Shown piece by piece: positions 15,766 through 22,385 of a stretch of DNA of 24,710 nucleotides. Made by a program: the position numbers and the translations under genes. Positions within the stretch are counted from its first letter, which is position 1. Every line of letters starts with the position of its first letter. Source of the stretch: a virus; IMG/VR virus record IMGVR_UViG_3300042312_000015, positions 1-24,710 of that record; one strand, 5' to 3'. The notes under the pieces are model-generated. The model saw only the letters and a program-made list of their open reading frames with translations. It did not search any database and was not told the origin of the DNA.

Positions 15766-17106
15766 ATGAAAATATTCGGAATAGAAATAGGCGGTAAAAA
15801 AGACAGCGTTGAAGTTGTTCAAGGTAATAACTACCAAGCATTCAGCACACCTTTTTTAAGAGTAGGCGAAGGTAACCTTTCACTGCCTTACGTAAACTCA
15901 AGACAAGTTGTAAACGGTCGAATAAGATTCGGAAGCGACGACCTATATCCACAGCTACTTAACCAGATGTATTACACGAGTCCGTTACACGGTGCTATCG
16001 TAGATTATAAAACAAACGCTGCGGTAGGTGGTGGGTTTGAGTTGACCGTTGATTCTCAAGCTTCAGCAACGGAAAAAGTAGACGCATATACTTTTGACAA
16101 GCGTACTAACTTGAAACAGCTTGTTCCCGTACTAACGAAAGACGTTATTATTCATAACCGAGCTTACTTTTACCTTTGCTTTAATCAAATTGGAGACCTA
16201 ATTAAAATAAAACATATCGGAGCTGAAAAGATTCGTAAAGATAAGTACGGTGAAACATACTTTATTTGCGAGGATTGGAGCTCACAGATTGACATTAAAG
16301 AAATAAAGCCTTACCGATGGAACATTAAGCAACGTGAATGCTTATATGTTTACGAAAACAAGTCAGTCGGACAAGACGTTTACCCGTTACCGCAGTATTC
16401 GAGTGCTATGAATTGGGCTTTTTTAGACGGTGAAATGTCGTATTTGCAAAAGAGTAATATAATAAACTCTATTTTCCCATCGTTTGCAATGATGTTTCCT
16501 AAAAAGCCACAGTCTGAGGAGGAAAAGATTGCAATTAAAAACACAATTGACAAGGCGAAAGGAGCGCAAAACGGAGGTAAAGCGATAGCATTCTTTGCAA
16601 ACAACGCAGAAAGCCTTCCTAAAATCGAAAGCATACCGACAAATTCAAACGATAACTTATTTCAAAACACGACCGAGTCGATAGATTCAAAGATTTGTCA
16701 AGCGCACATTATCGACCCTATATTAATGGGTATTCGAGTAAGTGGAAAACTTGGTTCGGGAAGTGACATAAAACAGGCTTACATTATATTCGAAAAAAAC
16801 ACGATAATCCCACTTAGAAACATTATCGAAGACATCGTAAATGACTTGTTAAAAATCGCAGATGTTAAAGCTGACTTCACTATAAACAATTTCCAAATCG
16901 TTAATGAGACAATTGTTGAACTTGACGAGGACACAAACGCCGTTAGCGACGCTCTTAACACGATGTCGCCATTACTTGCAACTAAAGTTCTTGAGTCAAT
17001 GACAATAAACGAAATTAGGGCAATGGCTTCGCTTCCACCTGTTGAAGGTGGTGACATGACAAGAGACCAACAAGCGCAACAAGCAACGCAAACACCGACA
17101 TTATGA
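15766..17106 (+). CDS. Portal protein
   Basis: The 446-residue protein forms the dodecameric ring through which DNA enters and leaves the capsid. Residues 60-80 (LYPQLLNQMYYTSPLHGAI) and the later VPVLTKDVIIHNRAYFYLCF match the N-terminal half of phage portal proteins. A central segment near 215-245 has SYLQKSNIINSIFPSFAMMF, and the clip/stem part near 313-360 contains CQAHIIDPILMGI followed by an Ile-rich helix. The C-terminus is Gln/Thr-rich and flexible. It overlaps the connector gene by 4 bases (ATGA). Placement after capsid and tail tube, about 14 kb from the terminase, is unusual. Confidence 0.85.
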   Translation: MKIFGIEIGGKKDSVEVVQGNNYQAFSTPFLRVGEGNLSLPYVNSRQVVNGRIRFGSDDLYPQLLNQMYYTSPLHGAIVDYKTNAAVGGGFELTVDSQASATEKVDAYTFDKRTNLKQLVPVLTKDVIIHNRAYFYLCFNQIGDLIKIKHIGAEKIRKDKYGETYFICEDWSSQIDIKEIKPYRWNIKQRECLYVYENKSVGQDVYPLPQYSSAMNWAFLDGEMSYLQKSNIINSIFPSFAMMFPKKPQSEEEKIAIKNTIDKAKGAQNGGKAIAFFANNAESLPKIESIPTNSNDNLFQNTTESIDSKICQAHIIDPILMGIRVSGKLGSGSDIKQAYIIFEKNTIIPLRNIIEDIVNDLLKIADVKADFTINNFQIVNETIVELDEDTNAVSDALNTMSPLLATKVLESMTINEIRAMASLPPVEGGDMTRDQQAQQATQTPTL

Positions 17107-17612
17107 TTTACTTTATAACTGAAAACTACTTAAAGACGCAAACACCGATAACGGCAAACGTAGACGTAACCGATGTTACTCCGTACATTAAGACTCAAAG
17201 CGATATGAGAGTGCAACCAATTCTTGGAACGTACTTTTATAACTATATGTTGACGGGTTACAATGCACAAACTTTGAACAACGATGAAGAAACTTTAGTT
17301 ACTTATATTCAGCCAGTCGTAGCGTGGCGTAGTGCTGAAGATGCTGTTTTCGGCTTATCGTACCAACTTAAAAACAAAGGTATACAACAACAATTTGGAG
17401 ACTACTCAAATGCAGTTACACAAAATGAAGTTGCGTTTTCAATGGAACATTACGGACAAAAGGCAAGTTTTTACGAAGCAAGATTATTTAGATTCTTAAA
17501 GGAAAACAAAGACTTGTTTCCTGAGTTTATTTCAGACCTAAATAAAGACTCAGATATAAGACCAAGTAAAAAAGAAGACACAGGATATACAACTCAAATA
17601 CTTATATTATAA
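17103..17612 (+). CDS. Head-tail connector/adaptor candidate (DUF6712-like)
   Basis: The 169-residue helical protein follows the portal with a 4-base overlap. The start (YFITENYLKTQTPITANVD), the central helix with IKTQSDMRVQPILGTYFY near 49-66 and IQPVVAWRSAEDAVFGLSY near 89-107 follow the pattern of DUF6712-type proteins encoded next to portals in Bacteroidota phages. Proteins at this position usually bind the portal ring as adaptors. The family name is recalled from pattern, not computed. The gene ends in TAATG shared with the next start. Confidence 0.6.
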   Translation: MIYFITENYLKTQTPITANVDVTDVTPYIKTQSDMRVQPILGTYFYNYMLTGYNAQTLNNDEETLVTYIQPVVAWRSAEDAVFGLSYQLKNKGIQQQFGDYSNAVTQNEVAFSMEHYGQKASFYEARLFRFLKENKDLFPEFISDLNKDSDIRPSKKEDTGYTTQILIL

Positions 17613-17860
17613 TGGATTTACTACAACAATGGGCTTATGAAGATTTTGGACTTACAGAACCACAAAATGGAAGTTGGCTTTATGCAATTGCTGTAAAGAT
17701 TGGAGCTGATTTAAATGGTAATTTATGGCAAAATATTGCTATTCGAGGCTTTGAAGTTGCAGAACCAGTAAACGGCAGTTGGATTCAAGCAATAGCTACA
17801 AAATATGGAGCAACACAACCAGTAAACGGAAGTTGGTTACAAGCAATAGTAGACCTATGA
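17612..17860 (+). CDS. Three-repeat NGSW protein, function unknown
   Basis: An 82-residue protein is built almost entirely from three related units: PQNGSWLYAIAVKIGA (about 17-32), PVNGSWIQAIATKYGA (about 52-67) and PVNGSWLQAIVDL (about 70-82), plus a degenerate unit with GNLWQNIAIRG between them. The consensus is P-x-N-G-S-W-(L/I)-x-A-I-(A/V). Codon use is more A+T-rich than in the flanking genes. It sits between connector and holin with overlapping stop/start codons on both sides. The aromatic repeat could bind carbohydrate or peptidoglycan, or be a small virion protein, but I do not recognise a family. Confidence 0.65.
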   Translation: MDLLQQWAYEDFGLTEPQNGSWLYAIAVKIGADLNGNLWQNIAIRGFEVAEPVNGSWIQAIATKYGATQPVNGSWLQAIVDL

Positions 17861-18282
17861 AAACTTACATAATCACTTTGTTTAATTCGTTGTTGGTCTT
17901 TTTAAGCCCTATTAAATTTATTGTTTTACTTGTCGCTTTGTCTACGATTATAGATACTTTTTTCGGTGTTTGGAAAGCGCACAACGTAGGTGAAAGCATT
18001 CAGTCTAAAAAACTGCGTCACGGATTCGTTCCTAAATTAATAACTTATTGCGCTGCGGTAATCATTACTTACGCCACGGATTATTATATTTTAAACGACT
18101 TAACACAGACGGTTGTCGCAGTTGACCATTTAAGCACAAAACTACTTGCTTTAGTTCTTATAAGCATCGAAGTCAAATCAATGGACGAAAGTTTTACCAA
18201 GGTTAAAGGTTATTCGTTTATTACCAAGATTACTAACTTAGTTCGAAAAGTTAAAGATGTTAAAAAAGAACTTCAAGAATGA
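17857..18282 (+). CDS. Holin
   Basis: This 141-residue membrane protein starts at the ATG overlapping the previous stop (ATGA at 17857); an upstream in-frame ATG at 17779 lies inside the previous gene and is less likely. It has an N-terminal hydrophobic stretch (about 3-14), a segment IKFIVLLVALSTIIDTFFGVW near 18-38, the motif SKKLRHGFVPKLITY, another helix AAVIITYATDYYIL near 69-82, and a weaker one near 98-110. The C-terminus is basic. This resembles the phage holin family of Bacteroidota prophages, which makes holes in the inner membrane to trigger lysis. The following spanin candidate and endolysin complete a lysis cassette. Confidence 0.75.
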   Translation: MKTYIITLFNSLLVFLSPIKFIVLLVALSTIIDTFFGVWKAHNVGESIQSKKLRHGFVPKLITYCAAVIITYATDYYILNDLTQTVVAVDHLSTKLLALVLISIEVKSMDESFTKVKGYSFITKITNLVRKVKDVKKELQE

Positions 18283-18746
18283 TAAACACAAATAAATTCA
18301 CGTTTATTTTAATGCTTGTTTTAGCGTACATTTTATTATTTAGGTGTTCAGCTACCTATCACTTAGAGAAAGCCGTTAAAAAGGGCGTTAAAATCGATTC
18401 TCATATAGACACGGTTCGAGTTTACTTCCGTGATTCAGTAATAAAAGACGGATTCAAAGAATACTTTTACAACTACCGTGACACTATCGTTCAGAATAAT
18501 ACCGTTTACGTACCAAAGACACGGTACGAAACACGTACTGAGTACAAAATAATCAAAGAACAAATTCAACAAGACGCAAAGACGGATAGACTGCAATTAA
18601 AGCAAGACGCAAAGACAGACCGCAAAGAAATAGCTAAAGAAAAAAAGACTTCATTAAGTTCAACGCTCAAAGTTATTGCCGTTATTCTTGGACTTGTATT
18701 GTTAATTGTTTTACTTTTAAGAGCAAATAAAAAAATAGGCTTATGA
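18279..18746 (+). CDS. Spanin candidate (lipoprotein-like start, C-terminal membrane helix)
   Basis: The 155-residue protein has an N-terminal hydrophobic segment (about 8-21) ending in LLFRC with C23, and a second hydrophobic helix near 130-147 followed by a short basic tail. Between them lies a charged periplasmic-type region with a repeated QDAKTDR (about 98-104 and 109-115). An N-terminal lipid-anchored Cys plus a C-terminal inner-membrane helix is the topology of unimolecular spanins, which fuse inner and outer membranes in the last lysis step. The Arg just before C23 is a poor lipobox residue, so the first segment may instead be a plain membrane anchor. Position between holin and endolysin supports the role. 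Confidence 0.5.
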   Translation: MINTNKFTFILMLVLAYILLFRCSATYHLEKAVKKGVKIDSHIDTVRVYFRDSVIKDGFKEYFYNYRDTIVQNNTVYVPKTRYETRTEYKIIKEQIQQDAKTDRLQLKQDAKTDRKEIAKEKKTSLSSTLKVIAVILGLVLLIVLLLRANKKIGL

Positions 18747-19300
18747 ACAACGTGAGAAAATACACCGACAAACAACTACTTGACAAGGTTAAATCCTTAG
18801 ACACCTTTGAAAGTATACCATCTAATTATTGGGCTTTATTTGTACGGTCCAATGAAGACGCTGCAAACTTATTCGATGACAAATGCTACATTTTTAACGG
18901 GTCTAAATTCGTCACGGTTACAACTTGTACAACTAACAAAGGTCACAAAGGCACTGGAGTAGTTGAAGCGAACGTTTGGAATTACGACGGGTATAAATTA
19001 GGATTACATAGAGGTAAAACTCCAGCAGGTGTACAAGCGAAAGGATTCCCATATAGAAGAGACTTCACCGCAGACGGAAAGACGAACCCAACCACAGAAA
19101 TAAAGAACGATATTCGAGGGTTTAACTTTCACGCTGCAACACACAACTTGAAATCGACAATAGTAGTTAGTCAGATAGGCGGTTGGTCTGAAGGTTGCCT
19201 TGTATTCAACAACACACCTGAATACGTTAAGATTCTAAACCTATTTAAACCACAGCGAACGTGGTCTTTCGTAATTGTAGACGAATTTGAAGCGGAATAA
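18743..19300 (+). CDS. Putative endolysin (peptidoglycan-active, H...H...SxGC motif)
   Basis: The 185-residue soluble protein follows the holin and spanin candidate with ATGA overlap. Conserved-looking residues are GFNFHAATH (H130, H134) and, 15 residues later, GGWSEGCLVF (S149, C152). The H...(G)xWSxGC pattern is common in lysis-region proteins of Bacteroidota phages and recalls the active site of L,D-transpeptidase-like enzymes with a His, Ser and Cys. It could therefore cut or exchange peptidoglycan stem peptides. No signal peptide is visible, so release would depend on the holin. The family and bond specificity are not certain. Confidence 0.6.
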   Translation: MNNVRKYTDKQLLDKVKSLDTFESIPSNYWALFVRSNEDAANLFDDKCYIFNGSKFVTVTTCTTNKGHKGTGVVEANVWNYDGYKLGLHRGKTPAGVQAKGFPYRRDFTADGKTNPTTEIKNDIRGFNFHAATHNLKSTIVVSQIGGWSEGCLVFNNTPEYVKILNLFKPQRTWSFVIVDEFEAE

Positions 19301-19314
19301 CAACCGCTTTTTTT
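19290..19314 (+). terminator. Rho-independent terminator at the end of the lysis operon
   Basis: AAGCGG (19290-19295) pairs with CCGCTT (19304-19309) around an 8-base loop, followed by a T run (19308-19314). The stem starts inside the last codons of the endolysin gene and includes its stop codon in the loop. Confidence 0.8.
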
Positions 19315-19333
19315 ATTTACCTAACCTTTTTTT

Positions 19334-20110
19334 ATGCGTAGACGCTTATTCTTTGACATCGAAGTAAGCCCGAATATTGTCTTTTCGTGGCGTGCAGGCT
19401 ATAAACTAAACATTGACCCTGACAACATTATTGAAGAGCGTAAAATCATTTGCGTTTGTTGGAAATGGGAAGGCGAAGACGAAGTTCACTCTTCGACGTG
19501 GGATAAAAAGCAAAACGATAAGAAGCTTTTAAAAGACTTTATCAAGGTACTAAATTCAGCACACGAAATTGTCGGACATAACAGTGACCGTTTCGATACT
19601 AAATGGCTACGCACACGAGCGATTATGCAAGGCGTTGATATGTTAGCTCACTACGTATCAATTGACACGCTTAAAAAGGCTAAAAACGGCTTTTATTTTA
19701 ATTCTAATAAACTCGATTACTTGGGTAAAGTTTTACTTGGTCAAGGTAAACTTGAAAACGGGGGTTTTGACACGTGGCGAAAGATAGTTTTAGACAAAGA
19801 CGAAGATGCTTTAGAACGGATGGTTAACTATTGTAAAAAAGACGTACAGATTTTGGAGCAAGTTTACCACAAATTAGAGCCTTATATAAAACCAACCCAA
19901 CACTACGGAGTTATGTTTGGCGAAGAAAAGTTTTCTTGTCCTCACTGCTCAAGTTATAATATAGCACGTCACGCAATGTACGCTACAGCAGCTGGAACTA
20001 TTAAATATCAAATGCGTTGTAAAAGTTGCAGAGGCGGCACGTTTATTTTTAATCAAAAGACCTACACAGACTTATTAACATTCCAGATTAAACAGAAAAA
20101 TATTCATTAA
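19334..20110 (+). CDS. DEDD-family 3'-5' exonuclease with C-terminal zinc ribbon
   Basis: The 258-residue protein shows the four acidic residues of DnaQ/PolB-like exonucleases: FFDIEVSP (D8, E10) for Exo I, GHNSDRFDTKWL (D88) for Exo II, and NYCKKDVQIL (Y166, D170) for Exo III, which places it in the DEDDy group. A zinc ribbon follows with CPHC (202-205) and CKSC (229-232), which may bind nucleic acid. No polymerase domain is present. It is a single-gene unit between two strong terminators, oriented like the late genes but just before the early control region. It may degrade host DNA or RNA ends or assist replication and recombination. Confidence 0.8.
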   Translation: MRRRLFFDIEVSPNIVFSWRAGYKLNIDPDNIIEERKIICVCWKWEGEDEVHSSTWDKKQNDKKLLKDFIKVLNSAHEIVGHNSDRFDTKWLRTRAIMQGVDMLAHYVSIDTLKKAKNGFYFNSNKLDYLGKVLLGQGKLENGGFDTWRKIVLDKDEDALERMVNYCKKDVQILEQVYHKLEPYIKPTQHYGVMFGEEKFSCPHCSSYNIARHAMYATAAGTIKYQMRCKSCRGGTFIFNQKTYTDLLTFQIKQKNIH

Positions 20111-20153
20111 ATTAGCAATATCTTGTTTTTTCGGTTAGGTTTGAGGCAAAGAG

Positions 20154-20176
20154 GCGGTAGAAATACCGCTTTTTTT
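20154..20176 (+). terminator. Rho-independent terminator after the exonuclease gene
   Basis: GCGGTA (20154-20159) and TACCGC (20164-20169) form a perfect 6-bp stem with a GAAA tetraloop (20160-20163) and a T run (20170-20176). It insulates the early control region from upstream transcription. Confidence 0.85.
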
Positions 20177-20238
20177 ATGCCCTGAAAGTCCAGTAAACAT
20201 TGACAAACTAAAAATAATTGAAAAAAATATTAAAATAA

Positions 20239-20270
20239 TTATACACAATTAAAAAAGTTGTGTACATTTG
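20239..20270 (+). promoter_or_regulatory. Early control region: DnaA-box-like inverted repeat overlapping a -7 box
   Basis: TTATACACA (20239-20247) matches the DnaA-box consensus TTATNCACA. TACACAA (20242-20248) and TTGTGTA (20258-20264) form a perfect 7-bp inverted repeat with a 9-base spacer. TACATTTG (20263-20270) matches the Bacteroidota -7 box TAnnTTTG and overlaps the right arm. No good -33 TTTG is seen. The flanks (about 20200-20300) are extremely A+T-rich. The site could be an operator over the early promoter, a replication origin, or both. A phage DnaA-type DNA-binding protein is encoded 1.2 kb downstream. Confidence 0.6.
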
Positions 20271-20300
20271 CATATATCAATTAACGAAAAAACAGAAATT

Positions 20301-20375
20301 ATGAAAGACTTTTTAAAATTTGCACTCGCAGTTTATTTACTCGGTTTAATTATCGGAATCATTGAATCACTTTAA
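20301..20375 (+). CDS. Small membrane peptide, function unknown
   Basis: This 24-residue ORF is the first of the early operon, about 30 bases after the -7 box. The peptide starts MKDFLKF and continues with one hydrophobic helix (about residues 7-21, LGLIIGIIE at the end). Its start context, aaaaaacagaaattATG, closely matches the next two genes, which supports real translation. It may be an early inner-membrane peptide, for example one affecting superinfection or the host envelope, but nothing shows a specific role. Confidence 0.45.
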   Translation: MKDFLKFALAVYLLGLIIGIIESL

Positions 20376-20386
20376 AAACAAGAATT

Positions 20387-20551
20387 ATGTCACTTACAGA
20401 AAAACTAATCAATTATCAATTAAAAGCAAACGAGTACACTCGATTAATTGACCAAGCAAAAAAAGACAACAAACAAATATTAGTTGACGTTTACACGGAC
20501 TTACTCAACCAATGTAACAGACTAATTGACCTTTGTATTAATAACCTTTAA
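20387..20551 (+). CDS. Small helical early protein, function unknown
   Basis: The 54-residue protein starts with MSLTEKLINYQLKANEY and is predicted to be mostly helical, with two heptad-like helices (about 3-28 and 30-52). It has two Cys residues (C43, C50). The start lies 11 bases after the previous stop and is preceded by aaaaacaagaattATG, the leader form shared with its neighbours. I do not recognise a family. Confidence 0.5.
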   Translation: MSLTEKLINYQLKANEYTRLIDQAKKDNKQILVDVYTDLLNQCNRLIDLCINNL

Positions 20552-20561
20552 AAACAAGAAA

Positions 20562-20897
20562 ATGGAAAAGTATAAAGATTTTAGAATTGACTTAAGAGAT
20601 GAACAAGCTGAATGCGTTATCAACAACATTTTATTTACTATAAAGTTTGAGGTTTACAGTTACGTTTGCGAATACGATTCATTGCGATTTGAGTTTTGGG
20701 ACGACGACCTTTGTGAGTTGATATTTGTTGAACCAAAAGACCTTGAGAAATACGGTATTACTTCAGATGTTTACGAAAGTTTACACGATGAAATCAGTAA
20801 AGAAATTGAATGCTGGTATTACGAGAACTATGATGTTGACCCTGATGAAGACATAGAATTTTATTTAGAAAGAAAACAAAAATCAATTAATTATTAA
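20562..20897 (+). CDS. Acidic early protein, function unknown
   Basis: I chose the ATG at 20562 (111 residues), which follows aaaaacaagaaaATG; an in-frame ATG at 20526 lies inside the previous gene. The protein is strongly acidic, with D/E far exceeding K/R, and its C-terminal third (VDPDEDIEFYLE) is especially so. Several aromatic residues are present. Small acidic early phage proteins sometimes mimic DNA to block restriction or other DNA-binding enzymes, but no known mimic family is recognised. It is followed after 3 bases by the next early gene. Confidence 0.6.
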   Translation: MEKYKDFRIDLRDEQAECVINNILFTIKFEVYSYVCEYDSLRFEFWDDDLCELIFVEPKDLEKYGITSDVYESLHDEISKEIECWYYENYDVDPDEDIEFYLERKQKSINY

Positions 20898-20900
20898 GCT

Positions 20901-21107
20901 ATGAAAGTAAAATTAGAATTTGAAGACCTTGACCATGCGGAACACTATTTAAAAGGTGGCGACTATTTCAGCGCATTGCACGAATTTAAATATTGGCTTC
21001 GCAACGAATGGAAACACGGTGAACACGACGAAAAAGAGTTCGAAATAGTTGATAAGATTTACGAGAGTTTCAACGAAACATTAAACGATTATAAAATAGA
21101 TTTATGA
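20901..21107 (+). CDS. Conserved-looking small early phage protein
   Basis: The 68-residue protein has the pattern LEFEDLDHAEHYLKGGDYF, SALHEFKYWLRNEWKHGEHD and a C-terminal helix ending in DYKIDL. The 'A-L-x-E-F-x-x-W-L-R' centre resembles a small protein found in many phages next to replication genes, whose function I do not know. The stop and the next start overlap as ATGA, which suggests translational coupling. Confidence 0.6.
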   Translation: MKVKLEFEDLDHAEHYLKGGDYFSALHEFKYWLRNEWKHGEHDEKEFEIVDKIYESFNETLNDYKIDL

Positions 21108-21304
21108 AACATACAGCGGTACAATGGTTACTTGAGAACCTTATTTCAGAACCATATTCAGAAAAGGATTTTGAACACAATAAAAATTGTTGGAACAAAG
21201 CTGAAGAAATGGAGAAAGAGCAGATAATTGAGGCATTTGAACACGTTGATTTTAACCTTGACGATGGGCTACATTATTACAACGAAACCTTTAAATCAAA
21301 ATAG
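21104..21304 (+). CDS. Small early phage protein with AVQWL / EKEQIIEA pattern
   Basis: The 66-residue protein starts HTAVQWLLENLIS and continues with AEEMEKEQIIEAFEH. This pattern (T-A-V-x-W-L ... A-x-E-M-E-K-x-Q-I-I-x-A) is recurrent in small ORFs of Bacteroidota phages. Its function is unknown to me. It overlaps the previous gene by 4 bases, and its stop is one base before the next ATG. Confidence 0.6.
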   Translation: MKHTAVQWLLENLISEPYSEKDFEHNKNCWNKAEEMEKEQIIEAFEHVDFNLDDGLHYYNETFKSK

Positions 21305-21305
21305 A

Positions 21306-21443
21306 ATGAATTACATCGACTTAAACAGCATAATTGAATACTGGACTAAAAAGAAACACGAAGGCGACAAGGGCGGGACTTTCAACGTACAACTTTACTT
21401 ACAATACTTAAAAGCAAAAAGCAATGAAATACAAACGAGGTAA
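21306..21443 (+). CDS. Small early protein, function unknown
   Basis: I chose the ATG at 21306 (45 residues, MNYIDLNSIIEYW...) because it directly follows the previous stop (TAGA-ATG). An in-frame ATG at 21228 would force a long overlap in another frame. The 3' end overlaps the DnaA-domain gene by 20 bases. The protein is short and polar, and no family is recognised. Confidence 0.5.
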   Translation: MNYIDLNSIIEYWTKKKHEGDKGGTFNVQLYLQYLKAKSNEIQTR

Positions 21444-21840
21444 GATAGCAAAGATTATTGAGGTGTCGTCTTTTGAAATGGTCGACTTTTACGAGGCTTG
21501 TCCTTACATTTTTGAAGGCGAACTGTTAAAAACACGAAAACAAGAAGTAGTTATTTGGCGTAATATCGGTATGGTGTGGAACTGGATGAGCGGAAAATGC
21601 TTACAAGATGCGGGTAAAGACTTCGGTAGAGACCACTCAACGGTAATACACGCTATAAAACAAGTCTTAACAACATACGAAGGTTACGGATACCAAGAAA
21701 TAAAAGAAAACATCGAACTAATTAAAGAAAAATCACGTTGCCACATTAAGCCAGTTGAAGATATTAACGTAAATGAGTTAAAAAATTTGGTCCTAATGGA
21801 AAATCGAATAAGTAAATTACTTAAATTAGCAGAAATCTAA
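21424..21840 (+). CDS. Stand-alone DnaA domain IV-like DNA-binding protein
   Basis: The 138-residue protein carries the DnaA C-terminal signature GKDFGRDHSTVIHA (residues 64-77), preceded by a helix with LLKTRKQEVVIWRNIGMVW (about 34-52) that matches the start of domain IV. It lacks the AAA+ ATPase and Walker motifs of full DnaA. In host DnaA, this domain alone binds DnaA boxes (TTATNCACA). It could bind the phage origin or control region, compete with host DnaA, or recruit replication proteins. A matching box lies at 20239-20247. Extra C-terminal helices (about 90-138) could be an interaction module. It is in the early operon just before the recombination genes. Confidence 0.8.
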   Translation: MKYKRGKIAKIIEVSSFEMVDFYEACPYIFEGELLKTRKQEVVIWRNIGMVWNWMSGKCLQDAGKDFGRDHSTVIHAIKQVLTTYEGYGYQEIKENIELIKEKSRCHIKPVEDINVNELKNLVLMENRISKLLKLAEI

Positions 21841-21851
21841 AAACAAATAAA

Positions 21852-22385
21852 ATGAAAAAACAAGAAGAAACAGTTGAAGCTGCGGCTTTAACATTCCTAC
21901 AAAAGTTGCACAACGCAAAGCAATCAATTAAGAAAGTAGCGAAGAACGCTAAGAATCCACACTTTAAAAACAATTATGCAGACATTAACGCATTAATTGA
22001 GGAAGTCGAACCTATCTTATTAGAAAACAGACTTCTATTATTACAACCTATTGAGGACGGTTACGTGTATAGTCGAATAGTTGATATTGACTCGGGTGAA
22101 ATCTGTGAAAGCTGTATGAAGTTACCCGAAATACAAGACCCCCAGCGTATTGGGTCGGCTGTTACATACTACCGTCGTTACACATTGCAATCGCTGATGT
22201 CGTTGCAGTCAATCGATGATGATTCGAATTTAGCTTCTGAAGCTGTTAAAAGTCAAAAACAAGGATTAACTCAAGAAAGATTTTTAAAAGCGTTAGAAGG
22301 CATTAAAAACGGTACTGTGTCGAAACAAGACTTATCCAAGTTTGAACTAACTAAAGAGCAACTAATTAAACTTAACGAGATATGA
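21852..22385 (+). CDS. ERF-family single-strand annealing protein
   Basis: This recombinase anneals complementary single strands in phage recombination and repair. The 177-residue protein has the ERF pattern: FLQKLHNAKQSIKKVAKNAK (19-38), FKNNYADINALIEEVEPIL (41-59), and the conserved core RIGSAVTYYRRYTLQSLMSL (about 97-116) followed by DDDSN. The C-terminus is a helical linker. Pairing with an exonuclease two genes downstream mirrors Red-type systems. The start follows an A-rich tract (aaaaacaaataaaATG), and the end overlaps the next gene by 4 bases. Confidence 0.85.
   Translation: MKKQEETVEAAALTFLQKLHNAKQSIKKVAKNAKNPHFKNNYADINALIEEVEPILLENRLLLLQPIEDGYVYSRIVDIDSGEICESCMKLPEIQDPQRIGSAVTYYRRYTLQSLMSLQSIDDDSNLASEAVKSQKQGLTQERFLKALEGIKNGTVSKQDLSKFELTKEQLIKLNEI

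Noticed and set aside
15947-15956. Further DnaA-box-like sites inside coding DNA (also near 2485, 3583 and 8147)
   Set aside because: Each has at least one mismatch, lies in a coding gene, and is expected by chance in DNA this rich in A+T.
17779-17856. Longer holin start
   Set aside because: It would overlap the NGSW-repeat gene by 82 bases and add a polar, low-quality N-terminus. The ATGA overlap at 17857 fits the rest of the operon.
20526-20561. Upstream in-frame ATG for the acidic early protein
   Set aside because: It lies inside the end of the preceding small gene. The ATG at 20562 has the A-rich leader seen at the neighbouring genes.
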